From positions 1 through 64,000 of the forward strand of contig NZ_BBME01000018.1 of the NCBI RefSeq assembly GCF_000971395.1: a DNA stretch of 64,000 nt, written 5' to 3'. This DNA comes from Demequina iriomotensis (GTDB taxonomy: Bacteria; Actinomycetota; Actinomycetes; Actinomycetales; Demequinaceae). The translations under genes and the position numbers were made by a program. Shown in pieces: positions 1-8,096 of the stretch (position 1 is the stretch's first letter; each line of letters begins with the position of its first letter). The notes under the pieces were generated by a model. It was not told where the DNA came from. It saw nothing but the letters and a program-made list of their open reading frames with translations, and ran no database searches.

Positions 1-3
1 GGT

Positions 4-80
4 CCCCGCGGCGGCCCCGCGGCGGCCCCGCGGCGGCCCCGCGGCGGCCACGCGGCGGCCACGCGGCGGCCACGCGGCGG
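4..80. repeat. 11-bp GC-only minisatellite, seven copies
   Basis: Four units of CCCCGCGGCGG are followed without gaps by three of CCACGCGGCGG. The array ends exactly at the base before the 3' end of tRNA-Ser, so it would be the tRNA's immediate trailer. No ORF is evident in it. It may act as structured terminator-like sequence or may simply be slippage-prone DNA. Confidence 0.9.
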
Positions 81-168
81 CGGAGAGTGCGGGATTCGAA
101 CCCGCGGAGACGGGTTACGCCTCAACAGTTTTCAAGACTGTCACCTTCGGCCGCTCGGTCAACTCTCC
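81..168 (-). tRNA. tRNA-Ser (anticodon UGA)
   Basis: On the minus strand the acceptor stem GGAGAGT pairs with ACTCTCC, a normal GTTCGAATC T-loop is present, and the anticodon loop CTTGAAA carries TGA (plus-strand 132-134). The long variable arm and length of about 88 nt are class II features expected for serine tRNA. The 3' CCA is not encoded, because the next bases are CCG. The discriminator base is G, as usual for tRNA-Ser. Confidence 0.95.
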
Positions 169-195
169 TCGGCGCCGTGACGGCGCCGCGGACGC

Positions 196-624
196 TCACG
201 CGCCCGTGACATTGTGCCAGCCCGGGGCGAGGCCCGGGCTCAGCACCTGCAGCTCGTAGAGCTCGGAGGCGCGCGCGAGCTCGGCGTCGTACGTGAGGAT
301 CGCGTGGATCTCGGGGTGCGCCACCGCGGCGCCCAGGTGCAGCGCGGCGAATGGCTTGAGCACCGCCACCGCATGGGTCGAGACCGACACGTTGTGCTCC
401 GAGAACCGGATCACCGGGATGGACCCGCGGACCATCTCGACCACGTCGAACGCCTTCGTCTTCTGCTCGCGCGGGTAGAGCTCGGCTGCCTGGCGCAGCT
501 CGGTGAACCCCAGCTGCGTGGTCGCGAGCTCGTGGATGCGCGGCACCGCGAAGTCGTTGAACTCGTCGAAGTAGCGGACGCCCGGCAGGAACCTGCACAG
601 CGCGGAGCCGTCGACGTAGATCAC
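196..624 (-). CDS. PIN-domain protein, orphan and possibly inactive
   Basis: This 142-residue protein has the PIN-fold signature: an N-terminal strand with Asp5 (IYVDGSAL), a middle TEL segment, and the C-terminal ITYDAELARA motif followed by LSPG. PIN proteins are Mg-dependent RNases, often VapC toxins. The Asp usually found in the D-ALH-A-A helix is Ala here (FAALHLGAA), so a catalytic acidic residue appears to be missing. No antitoxin gene adjoins it: the upstream gene is cvnD, behind a terminator, and the downstream gene is a tRNA. The GTG start sits 6 nt after a TACCCT -10 element, which suggests a leaderless mRNA of its own. It could be a degenerate VapC or a housekeeping PIN protein. 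Confidence 0.75.
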   Translation of the reverse strand: MIYVDGSALCRFLPGVRYFDEFNDFAVPRIHELATTQLGFTELRQAAELYPREQKTKAFDVVEMVRGSIPVIRFSEHNVSVSTHAVAVLKPFAALHLGAAVAHPEIHAILTYDAELARASELYELQVLSPGLAPGWHNVTGA

Positions 625-630
625 GGTAGA

Positions 631-636
631 AGGGTA
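631..636 (-). promoter_or_regulatory. -10 element of the PIN gene (leaderless)
   Basis: TACCCT on the minus strand lies 6 nt before the GTG start, the spacing seen at about a dozen other genes here. No ribosome binding site fits between them. Confidence 0.5.
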
Positions 637-646
637 GCCCGGACAT

Positions 647-677
647 GGGAGCGCCCCCGCAACGCGGGGGCGCTCCC
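647..677. terminator. Perfect 14-bp hairpin ending the cvn operon
   Basis: A 14-bp perfect inverted repeat (GGGAGCGCCCCCGC and its complement) has a 3-nt loop. It lies 18 bp downstream of the cvnD stop and before the PIN promoter. There is no clear U-tract, as is common for high-GC actinobacterial hairpin terminators. Confidence 0.8.
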
Positions 678-694
678 TGCCTCAGCTGGTCGTG

Positions 695-1297
695 TCAGCG
701 GCTCTGGATGCGACGCATCGCGAGCTGCACCACGGAGATCAGCGCCTGCTTGGTCGCCGCCTTCTCGCGGGCGTCCGTGTACATGATCGGGGTGTCCTCG
801 GAGATGCCGAGGGCCTCGCGCACGTCCTCGAGGGTGTGGCGGGCCACACCGTCGAAGCAGTTGACGCACACGACGAACGGGATGCCCCGGCCCTCGAAGT
901 AGTCGACCGCGGGGAAGCACTGGTCGAGACGCTCGGTGTCGACGAGCACGACGGCGCCGATCGCGCCGCGCACCAGGTCGTCCCACATGAAGAGGAAGCG
1001 GTCCTGGCCCGGCGTGCCGAACAGGTAGAGCCACAGGGAGCCCGGCAGCGCGATGCGGCCGAAGTCCATGGCGACGGTGGTGGTGGTCTTGCGGTCGGTC
1101 ACGCCTCCGGCATCGTCGACGCCCACCGAGTGCTCCGTCATGGCGGCCTCGGTGTTGAGCGGGTCGATGTCTGAGATGGATCCGATGAAGGTCGTCTTGC
1201 CGACGGCGAAGCCGCCCGCGACGACGATCTTGACGACCGTGGGAGCGGCGACAGCCGTCCCCGGTGCGACTGCTGCGTTAGAGGGCTGCGATGCCAT
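695..1297 (-). CDS. cvnD: CvnD-type small GTPase of a conservon
   Basis: This is a Ras/MglA-like GTP-binding protein of about 200 residues, the last member of the conservon. The P-loop GGFAVGKTT is near residue 30, the switch II region reads LFGTPGQDRF, and a VLVDTERLD strand follows. In known conservons CvnD interacts with the roadblock protein CvnB and is thought to form a eukaryotic-GPCR-like membrane-associated signalling complex. ATG 1297 is preferred over GTG 1306 because GGAG lies 10 nt before the ATG but abuts the GTG. The start lies inside the end of cvnC, consistent with translational coupling. A strong hairpin follows the stop. Confidence 0.9.
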   Translation of the reverse strand: MASQPSNAAVAPGTAVAAPTVVKIVVAGGFAVGKTTFIGSISDIDPLNTEAAMTEHSVGVDDAGGVTDRKTTTTVAMDFGRIALPGSLWLYLFGTPGQDRFLFMWDDLVRGAIGAVVLVDTERLDQCFPAVDYFEGRGIPFVVCVNCFDGVARHTLEDVREALGISEDTPIMYTDAREKAATKQALISVVQLAMRRIQSR

Positions 1298-1679
1298 CGA
1301 GGACACTCTCCAGGAGACTCAGGGACAGCTCGCCGGACGCATCGTGGGTCGAGGCGTCGTCGGCGGTGCCACTTACGTGGATCTTCAGATAGTTGACTTC
1401 GGCAAGATCCGTCACCAGCACCCGGACCACACCCAGCGGAAGGCGGGTGTGGGCCGAGAGCTCGGCCACGGACTGGTACTGACCTGTAGCGAGCTGCAGG
1501 ATCTTCTTCTTCTCAGGGGTGAGCCCCGTCAAAGCCTGGGGGTCGGTGGTCGCCTCGACCAGGGCCTCCATGGGGAGGTCCTTGCTCGCAGCGCTGACCC
1601 GTCCACCGGTGACGGCGTACGGCCGGACCGTGTACGCCTCATCCTCGTGGCCGTCGAACGGCGTGCTGGAATCCGACAC
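1278..1679 (-). CDS. cvnC: CvnC, DUF742 protein of a conservon
   Basis: This 133-residue DUF742 protein contains the RPYAVTGGR motif near residue 20 and a helical region with LSAHTRLPLGVVRVLVTDL, which resembles a winged-helix element. The family always sits between roadblock and GTPase genes in conservons, and its biochemical role is unclear. The GTG start lies 2 nt after the cvnB stop, and the 3' end overlaps cvnD by about 20 nt. The frame remains open farther upstream, but that extension reads antisense-like low-complexity protein through cvnB, so the GTG at 1679 is used. Confidence 0.9.
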   Translation of the reverse strand: MSDSSTPFDGHEDEAYTVRPYAVTGGRVSAASKDLPMEALVEATTDPQALTGLTPEKKKILQLATGQYQSVAELSAHTRLPLGVVRVLVTDLAEVNYLKIHVSGTADDASTHDASGELSLSLLESVLDGIAAL

Positions 1680-1681
1680 GA

Positions 1682-2122
1682 TCAGGCCCTCGTCTGGCCG
1701 TTCGTCGGGAGGTTCTGACGCATCTCGGTGATGAGCTGCGGCGTGAGCGCGTTCTCGAAGCGCGACACCAGGAGCGTCATCTCGTAGCCCACGAGGCCCA
1801 CGTCGCAGCTCGAGTCCGCCGCCACCGCGAGGACCGAGCCGTTGGAGACGCTCATGAGGAACAGGAAGAGCTCGTCCATCTCGACGATGGACTGGCGCAC
1901 CTCGCCCGCCGCGAGCTGACGCGCGGCACCGCGCGTGAGGCTCGACATGCCGGCGACGATCGCCGCGAGGGTGTCGCCCTCGGTGCGGTCGAGGTTCTTC
2001 GACATCGCCATGAGAAGGCCGTCGGCGCTCACCACAAGCGTGTGGCGCGTGCCGGGCACGGACTCGACGAAGTTGTCCAGGAGCCACCCGAAATTGGTGG
2101 CCTCGGTGCTGAGGGCGGTCAC
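1682..2122 (-). CDS. cvnB: CvnB, roadblock/LC7 domain protein
   Basis: This 146-residue roadblock/LC7 protein is of the small dimerising kind that binds GTPases such as MglA or CvnD. The domain spans about residues 10-105 and includes HTLVVSADGLLMAMS, the GMSSLTRGAARQL helix and LFLFLMSVSNGSVLAV. The start is GTG, with AAGGAG five nt upstream. It lies 62 nt downstream of cvnA and 2 nt upstream of cvnC in the canonical cvnA-B-C-D order. It most likely bridges the CvnA sensor kinase and the CvnD GTPase. Confidence 0.93.
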   Translation of the reverse strand: MTALSTEATNFGWLLDNFVESVPGTRHTLVVSADGLLMAMSKNLDRTEGDTLAAIVAGMSSLTRGAARQLAAGEVRQSIVEMDELFLFLMSVSNGSVLAVAADSSCDVGLVGYEMTLLVSRFENALTPQLITEMRQNLPTNGQTRA

Positions 2123-2184
2123 ATGTGCTCCTTGTGTGTGATGCGCGGCCGGGTGGCCTGGGGGTGGTCGTGGTCGGTCACGGT

Positions 2185-5100
2185 CTACTCGTTCGCCGGC
2201 TGCGGCGTGGACCGCAGGTCGAGGTCGGCGGCATCCGTCCGGGCCCGCTGGGTCCCGGAGTAGAAGCTGCTGAAGCGGCTGCGGACGGCGTCGGCGTCGC
2301 GCTCCTTGGGGGCGAGCGACACCTCCTCGGCGATGGGCTTCACCTCGACGGGCGCGGCCTCGGGGCTGCGACGCTTCTGCAGTCCCGCGCGGGTCTTGTC
2401 CACCGTGGGGCGCAGCTCCGACAGCGAGCTGAGCTCGGAGAACGCGAGCCGGGTCATGTCCGCGTCCTCGTCCGTGAACATGCGGCCGGACGGCTGGGTG
2501 TCGAACACCGGCTGGTATCCACCCACCGCCGCGTCGGAATCCGCCGCGGCGAGCGCCGAGGCGCCCGCCGCCTGCCAGCCGCTGGGCTGCGCGAGCTCCT
2601 CGGGCGAGAACGATGCGGGGGCCGACTGCGGCTCGAACACCGGCGCCTGCGGCACGTAGGGCGCCGCGGGCTCGGGCGCGAACGTCGCCGCGGGGGCGGG
2701 CGTGGGCTCGGGCGCGAACGCCGGAGCGGGCTCCGGCTCGAGCGCGGCGACCGGCTCGGGCTCAGGCGCGACGGGCCACGCCTCCGGGGTCACGGCCCAC
2801 GGGTGCGCCGCTGCGGCCTCCGGCTCCGGGGCGATCGGCTCGAAGGAGCTCGGCGTGAAGGCGGGGGCCGCCTCCGCGACCGGCTCGACCGGAGCGACCG
2901 GCTCGACCGGGGCGCTCGGGGTGATCGGCGCGAACGGTGCGGGCGCCTGCGCCACGGGCTTCGCCGCCGCACGCTCGTCGTCGCTCTTGCCGCGCCCGAA
3001 CAGGCGACCGAAGAAGCCTGCGCGACCGGCCTCCTCGCCCGACGCCTGGGCGATGATGTCGTCCATGCTCGGCTCGGAAGGCGCCTGGTAGGTGTACGGA
3101 TCGTCGAGCAGCGCGTCGGCCACGCCGGCGGACGGAACCGCCGGTGCGGGGGCCGCGGCGAGCTCGGCCTCGCGGTCGGCCGCCGCGGTCGCGAAGGCCG
3201 CGGCGTCGAGCCACGGCGAGCGCGCCGGCTCGTCCTGTGCCTCGGCGACGGCGGGCTCCGTCGGCTGCTCGACCTCGGCGGCCGGCTCGGCCTCCGGCGC
3301 GGGGACGGACGATGCGGGGGTCGCCGGCGCCCACGGCGCGGCGGGCGCGAGCCACGGGCTCGCCGCCGGGGTCGCCTCGGGCTCGGGCTGAGCCTCGACG
3401 ACGGCCTCGGACACGGCCTCGGCGGCCGGCTCGGGAGCGCTCCCGGGCGCCAGCACCATCGTCCACGGCATGGCCGCGGGCTCGTCCTGGACCGCGGGCT
3501 GCTCGGTCACGGCCGCCTCGAGGGGTGCCTCGGGCTCCTGCTCGAGCGCCACCGCGAGCTCGAACTCGTCGGGCTCGAGCGTCGGGATGGTGAACGGCTG
3601 CGCCTCGAGCGAGGCGTCCTCGACGGCAGGGGCCGCGGGCTCCACCTCGGGGACGGCGTCCCGTGCGGGCGCGCCGGCGAACGCGGCGCCGTACGGGGAC
3701 CTCGCGAGCGCCGACGTCGGGGACGGGGCCTCATCGGCCTCCGCGACAGGCTCGTCGCGCCGCATGAGGGGCGAGCTCGACACCGCGAGCTTGGGCACCG
3801 AGAACGTGGGCAGCGACGGCGCGGCGGGCTCCGGCTCGGCCTCGAGCACCGGCTCGAGCTCGGGCTCGACGTCCGGCTCGAGGACCGGCTCCGGCTCAAG
3901 CTCGGGCTCGGGCTCGAACGCGGGCACCGGCGCCGCAGCCTCGTCGGCTCGCGCCTGGCCCTCGGCGGCGGCGGACGCGCGACGCATCGCGTCGAAGGCC
4001 GCGAAGGCGCCGCCGGCGCTGCGGGTGGGAAGTGCGGGCGCCTCGGGCTCGGTGGGCTCGCCCAGCGCATCGGCCATGACCGGCGGGACCGGGTCCGGCA
4101 CCGGCGCGACCACGGCAGGCTTCGCCGTCTCGCGGCGCGAGCGGAAGCCGCGGAACACGGAGGCGCGCTCCTCGGCCGTCTGCGGGTCGACCTCGGCGGG
4201 CGACACGGTCGGGGTGAACGCGGCGGACTCGGCGTCGAGCGCGCTCAGCTGCGCGGCGGTCGCGCGGACGGGGAGACCGATGACCTTCTCGGCCTCGTCG
4301 GACGATGCGGCCGCGGGGGCCTCCTCGACGCGACGGCGGCGGGTCGGCAGCCCGGACTCCGACAGGCCAGCCGTGAGGTCGGCGCCGTCGACCGGCTGGC
4401 CGACGGGGGCCGCGGCGGCATCGGCGGCGATGAGCGCGTCGATGCCGGCGGGGAGGGGGATGGAGTCCTCGTCGTACTGCGGCTCGGACAGGGGCTCGGG
4501 CAGGGGCTCGGGCTGAGGCTCCGGCTCGGAGCCGCGACCGGACAGGCTCGCGCCGGCGACCATCGAGGCGGGCGCGTACGCGGCGGATGCCGGGGTGACG
4601 GGGGCCACGGGCGCCGCCGGGGCGGCAGGCGCCTGGACGGCGGGCGCGGCGGCGGGGGCGGGTGCCGACTCGGCCTCGCCCACGGCCTGGAAGAGCGCGG
4701 AGGGCAGCAGGATCGTCGCCACCGTGCCCTTGCCCTCGACGGAGGCGAGCGCGACCTGGGCGCCGAGGCGCCTGGCGATGCGGCCGACCACGAAGAGGCC
4801 GAGGCGCTGCGCGCCCAGGATCTCGGAGGCGGCGGAGGACTGGACGCGGGCGTTCGCCTCGGCGAGCTCCTCCTCCGTCATGCCGATGCCGGTGTCGATC
4901 ACCTCGACGGTGAAGCCGTCGACCGTGCGACCGGTGCGGACCACGACGCGCGAGCCCGGGTCGGAGAACACGGTCGCGTTCTCGAGCAGCTCCGCGAACA
5001 GGTGGGCGGCGGTGAGCGCCTGGTGGCCGAGCATCGCGGGGTCGACCACGAGGTCGAGGTCGATGCGCTCGTACAGCTCGATCTCGGACGAGGCGGTACG

Positions 5101-6951
5101 GATCACGTCGGACATCGGCATCGCGCGGCGGATGCGACGGCCGGTGTCGATGCCGGCGAGCACGAGCAGCGACTCCGAGTTGCGGCGCATCCGGGTCGCG
5201 AGGTGGTCGAGCGCGAACAGCTTCGTGAGGCGCTGCGGGTCGTCCTCCGTGCGCTCCATCTCGTCGATGCTGGACAGCTGGCGGTTGAGCAGCAGCTGGT
5301 CACGGCGCGCGACGTTGACGAACATCTCGGAGATCGAGGAGCGCAGGGCGGCCTGCTCACGCGCGATCTCGATCGTGGCCGCGTTGACGCCGTTGAACGC
5401 CTCGGCGAGGCGGCCCACCTCGTCCCGCGACTCGACGGTGATCTGGACCTCGGAGACGTCGACGTCCTCGCCGGGCATCGCGACGCGCTCCACCAGGCGG
5501 GGCAGCTCCTCGCGGACCGCGGTCGCCGTCGTGGTGAGCCGGCGGAGCGGGTTGACGATGCGGCGGGAGATCGCGAACGCGATGAGCAGCGAGCCGACGA
5601 CGGCCGCGATCGCGATCGCGAGGGTCAGCCACGTGGCCGACGCGGCGTTGACCGTGTTCGTGGTGATGATGCTGGTGGTGCGGTCCCACGCGTCGTCACG
5701 CAGCGGGGCGTACTGGTCGAGCTCGGCCTGGACCTTGCTGGGCCAGTCGTCCGACTGCGCGGCGACGAGCGACGAGTCGAGGCCGTTGAGGATCGTGTTC
5801 TGGACCGTCACGAACGACGTGTCGGTTCCGGCGGAGGCGCCCAGCGCGGGCACCTCGATCGCCGGCGTCAGGCCGGCCGCGCGGGTCTGCGCGTCCTCGA
5901 GGCCGAGTCGCGTGCGCTCGACGAGCGTGCGGGTCTCGGCGACCTCGGACGTGGTGAACTCGCCGTCCCGGATGAGGCGGTTGAAGACGTCGCCCTCGTA
6001 CCGGATGTTCTCGATGAACGAGTCGAGGGCGCCGTAGGCCTGGATCGTCGCGACGGCGTTGCGGTCGGGGATCGCGAGGGCCACGGCGTCGGAGGCGCCG
6101 ACGAAGGTCTTGATGACCTGCGTGTAGTAGTTGACGACGGTTCCGGTGGACACGCTCGCCGTGCGGACGCCCGCACGGATCTGCGGGAGCGAGTCGCGCA
6201 GCTCGTGGCCGGCGCTCACCGCGGCGAGCGCGGTCGCGTTCGCCTCGGTCGCGTCCACCTGCGCCGCGGCGGTGGCGATGTGGTCCAGGCCCGCGTCGAC
6301 GGCGGGGAAGATCTCGTCGAGCTGATCGCGGTAGTCGGCGGTCTCGGCGAGGAGGCGGTGGGCGTAGACGCCCTCCTGCTCGACCGCGTAGGACAGCGCG
6401 GCGAACGGGATCTGCAGGTCGAACTCCTCGGGGCTCGAGCTCGCGAGCGTGTCGAGCTGGCGCACGGCCTCGCGGTACGCGCCATCCATCTCCTCGACCT
6501 CGTCGGCGGTCGGGAGGACGATCCAGCCACCCTCGGTCTCCGGCGTCGAGATCGTGTAGGCGCGCGCGTCGGGCAGCATCGTGCTGCCGTCCACACCCAG
6601 GCGCTGCTTGGTGAAGTCGAGGAGCGCGGACGCCTCGTTGTCCTCGAGCGCGTTCACGCGCTCGACGAGCGTGCCGTAGCGGTACTCGACGTCGGCGCGC
6701 GCGGCGGCGAGCTTCTCCTGGGTGTCCTGGACGATGTGGACGAAGTTGAGCGCGGCGCTGCGCTCGTCCTGGATGAGGGCCTCGGTCTTGCGAGCCTCTC
6801 CGAGGGTCTCGACCAGCTTCTCGGCGTTGGAGTTCTCGACGTAGTCGTTCGCGGCGGACAGCGTGATGTACGACACCGCCGACAGCAGGACGAGAATGGG
6901 CACCATGACGACGGCGAGGAGCTTCCCTCGGATACCGAGCCTCTGGAGCAT
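2185..6951 (-). CDS. cvnA: CvnA, membrane sensor kinase with very long acidic-proline tail
   Basis: This 1588-residue protein has the conservon sensor-kinase architecture. TM1 is at about 10-33, a nitrate/nitrite-sensing (NIT)-like extracytoplasmic helical domain at 40-430, TM2 at about 437-460, and HAMP to about 535. A dimerisation region with ALDHLATRMRRN is near 580, and a HATPase_c domain has ELLENA near 650 and DTGIGM shortly after. From about residue 760 to the end (over 800 residues) it is low-complexity Pro/Ala/Glu sequence with EPEPELEPEP-type runs, probably disordered. Homologues have such tails, but this one is as long as the rest of the protein. GGGGAAGG precedes the ATG. It would signal through CvnB/C/D. 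Confidence 0.92.
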   Translation of the reverse strand: MLQRLGIRGKLLAVVMVPILVLLSAVSYITLSAANDYVENSNAEKLVETLGEARKTEALIQDERSAALNFVHIVQDTQEKLAAARADVEYRYGTLVERVNALEDNEASALLDFTKQRLGVDGSTMLPDARAYTISTPETEGGWIVLPTADEVEEMDGAYREAVRQLDTLASSSPEEFDLQIPFAALSYAVEQEGVYAHRLLAETADYRDQLDEIFPAVDAGLDHIATAAAQVDATEANATALAAVSAGHELRDSLPQIRAGVRTASVSTGTVVNYYTQVIKTFVGASDAVALAIPDRNAVATIQAYGALDSFIENIRYEGDVFNRLIRDGEFTTSEVAETRTLVERTRLGLEDAQTRAAGLTPAIEVPALGASAGTDTSFVTVQNTILNGLDSSLVAAQSDDWPSKVQAELDQYAPLRDDAWDRTTSIITTNTVNAASATWLTLAIAIAAVVGSLLIAFAISRRIVNPLRRLTTTATAVREELPRLVERVAMPGEDVDVSEVQITVESRDEVGRLAEAFNGVNAATIEIAREQAALRSSISEMFVNVARRDQLLLNRQLSSIDEMERTEDDPQRLTKLFALDHLATRMRRNSESLLVLAGIDTGRRIRRAMPMSDVIRTASSEIELYERIDLDLVVDPAMLGHQALTAAHLFAELLENATVFSDPGSRVVVRTGRTVDGFTVEVIDTGIGMTEEELAEANARVQSSAASEILGAQRLGLFVVGRIARRLGAQVALASVEGKGTVATILLPSALFQAVGEAESAPAPAAAPAVQAPAAPAAPVAPVTPASAAYAPASMVAGASLSGRGSEPEPQPEPLPEPLSEPQYDEDSIPLPAGIDALIAADAAAAPVGQPVDGADLTAGLSESGLPTRRRRVEEAPAAASSDEAEKVIGLPVRATAAQLSALDAESAAFTPTVSPAEVDPQTAEERASVFRGFRSRRETAKPAVVAPVPDPVPPVMADALGEPTEPEAPALPTRSAGGAFAAFDAMRRASAAAEGQARADEAAAPVPAFEPEPELEPEPVLEPDVEPELEPVLEAEPEPAAPSLPTFSVPKLAVSSSPLMRRDEPVAEADEAPSPTSALARSPYGAAFAGAPARDAVPEVEPAAPAVEDASLEAQPFTIPTLEPDEFELAVALEQEPEAPLEAAVTEQPAVQDEPAAMPWTMVLAPGSAPEPAAEAVSEAVVEAQPEPEATPAASPWLAPAAPWAPATPASSVPAPEAEPAAEVEQPTEPAVAEAQDEPARSPWLDAAAFATAAADREAELAAAPAPAVPSAGVADALLDDPYTYQAPSEPSMDDIIAQASGEEAGRAGFFGRLFGRGKSDDERAAAKPVAQAPAPFAPITPSAPVEPVAPVEPVAEAAPAFTPSSFEPIAPEPEAAAAHPWAVTPEAWPVAPEPEPVAALEPEPAPAFAPEPTPAPAATFAPEPAAPYVPQAPVFEPQSAPASFSPEELAQPSGWQAAGASALAAADSDAAVGGYQPVFDTQPSGRMFTDEDADMTRLAFSELSSLSELRPTVDKTRAGLQKRRSPEAAPVEVKPIAEEVSLAPKERDADAVRSRFSSFYSGTQRARTDAADLDLRSTPQPANE

Positions 6952-7127
6952 GAAACCTTCCCCTCACAAGCCGCCGCACGGATCAGGGCGCTCCGTGCAT
7001 GGAATCGGACGACTGCTCCCTTGCCCTATCGGCCGGTTCATGCAGGAACATGAGCCTTCATCCACGTGCGATGTTTGATGAGAGGGTAAGGGCCGCCAAC
7101 CATGACGGGGTCAACAGGGGCACATCC
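6952..7127. other. Divergent intergenic region cvnA / oxidoreductase
   Basis: About 176 bp separate the divergent cvnA and oxidoreductase starts and must hold both promoters. GGGGAAGG for cvnA and AGGGG for the oxidoreductase are visible ribosome binding sites. No clear operator or -10/-35 pair could be assigned with confidence. Confidence 0.5.
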
Positions 7128-8087
7128 ATGAAGGCATGCATCGTCGTCACACCCGGGGGTCCCGAGGCGTTCTCCCTGGCAGATGTGGAGATCGAGCCGC
7201 CGGGAGGCCTCGATGCTGTGATGCGAATCACAGCCGCAGGCGTCAACCGCGCGGACGTGCTCCAGCGTCAGGGCAGGTATCCGGCGCCTCCGGGCGCCCC
7301 CTCCTGGCCCGGGCTGGAGGCCGCGGGCACGCTCCTGGAGGCGCCCGCATCGTCCCCCTGGCGCGCCGGGGACCGCGTGTGCGCGCTGCTGCCGGGCGGC
7401 GGCTACGCCGAGCGCGCCGTGGTCGACGCGTCGCTGCTGCTCCCGGTCCCCGACGGCCTCTCGGACGTCGAGGCGGCGTCGCTGGTCGAGGCGGCGTGCA
7501 CCGTCGTGTCGAACCTCGACGAGGCGCGAGCGCTCCCGGGCGAGACCCTGCTGGTCCACGGCGGCTCGGGAGGCGTGGGGACCGCGGCGATCCAGATCGC
7601 CAAGGCGCGCGGCATGCGCGTGATCGCCACGGCCGGCGGCGCGGAGCGCGCGGCACGATGCGCGGCGCTGGGGGCCGACGTCGCGCTCGATCACCGTGCC
7701 GACGACTGGGTCGCGGCCGTGCGGGACCTGGGCGGCGCGGACGTGATCCTCGACGTGGTCGGCGCCGCGTACCTCGACGCCAACCTGCGCGCGCTTCGCA
7801 CGGGCGGACGGCTCGTGGTGATCGGCATGCAGAAGGGCGCGCGCGGCGAGCTCGACCTGGGCCTGCTGCTCGCGAGGCGCGCGCGGGTCATCGGCACCAC
7901 GCTGCGGGCGCGCCCGCTCGCGGAGCGGGCGGCGATCGTCGCACGGGTGCGCGAGGAGGTCTGGCCGCTGGTGCCGGACGCGGTACGGCCCGTGGTCCAC
8001 GCGACACTCCCCCTCGAGCGCGCGGGCGACGCGCATCGGCTCCTCGAGTCCGGCGAGGTGTTCGGGAAGGTGGTGCTGACCGTCTGA
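7128..8087 (+). CDS. Zinc-free quinone oxidoreductase (MDR superfamily, PIG3-like)
   Basis: This 319-residue NAD(P)H-dependent medium-chain reductase has a GroES-like N-terminal half with GVNRADVLQRQGRYP, characteristic of the TP53I3/PIG3-type quinone oxidoreductases. Its Rossmann half carries the VHGGSGGVGTAAIQIAK nucleotide-binding motif near residue 150. The catalytic zinc ligands of alcohol dehydrogenases are absent, as expected. ATG 7128 is chosen because AGGGG lies just upstream and the conserved family N-terminus begins there. The upstream in-frame extension to 6999 has no family similarity. The gene converges with the HAD gene, with only 9 nt between stops. Confidence 0.9.
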   Translation: MKACIVVTPGGPEAFSLADVEIEPPGGLDAVMRITAAGVNRADVLQRQGRYPAPPGAPSWPGLEAAGTLLEAPASSPWRAGDRVCALLPGGGYAERAVVDASLLLPVPDGLSDVEAASLVEAACTVVSNLDEARALPGETLLVHGGSGGVGTAAIQIAKARGMRVIATAGGAERAARCAALGADVALDHRADDWVAAVRDLGGADVILDVVGAAYLDANLRALRTGGRLVVIGMQKGARGELDLGLLLARRARVIGTTLRARPLAERAAIVARVREEVWPLVPDAVRPVVHATLPLERAGDAHRLLESGEVFGKVVLTV

Positions 8088-8096
8088 GCGGGAGGC

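Noticed and set aside
2125-7053. 1642-codon open frame on the plus strand opposite cvnA, and a similar long frame at 53697-56633
   Set aside because: Arg/Gly/Leu-rich products without domains, caused by high GC at third positions of the real minus-strand genes.
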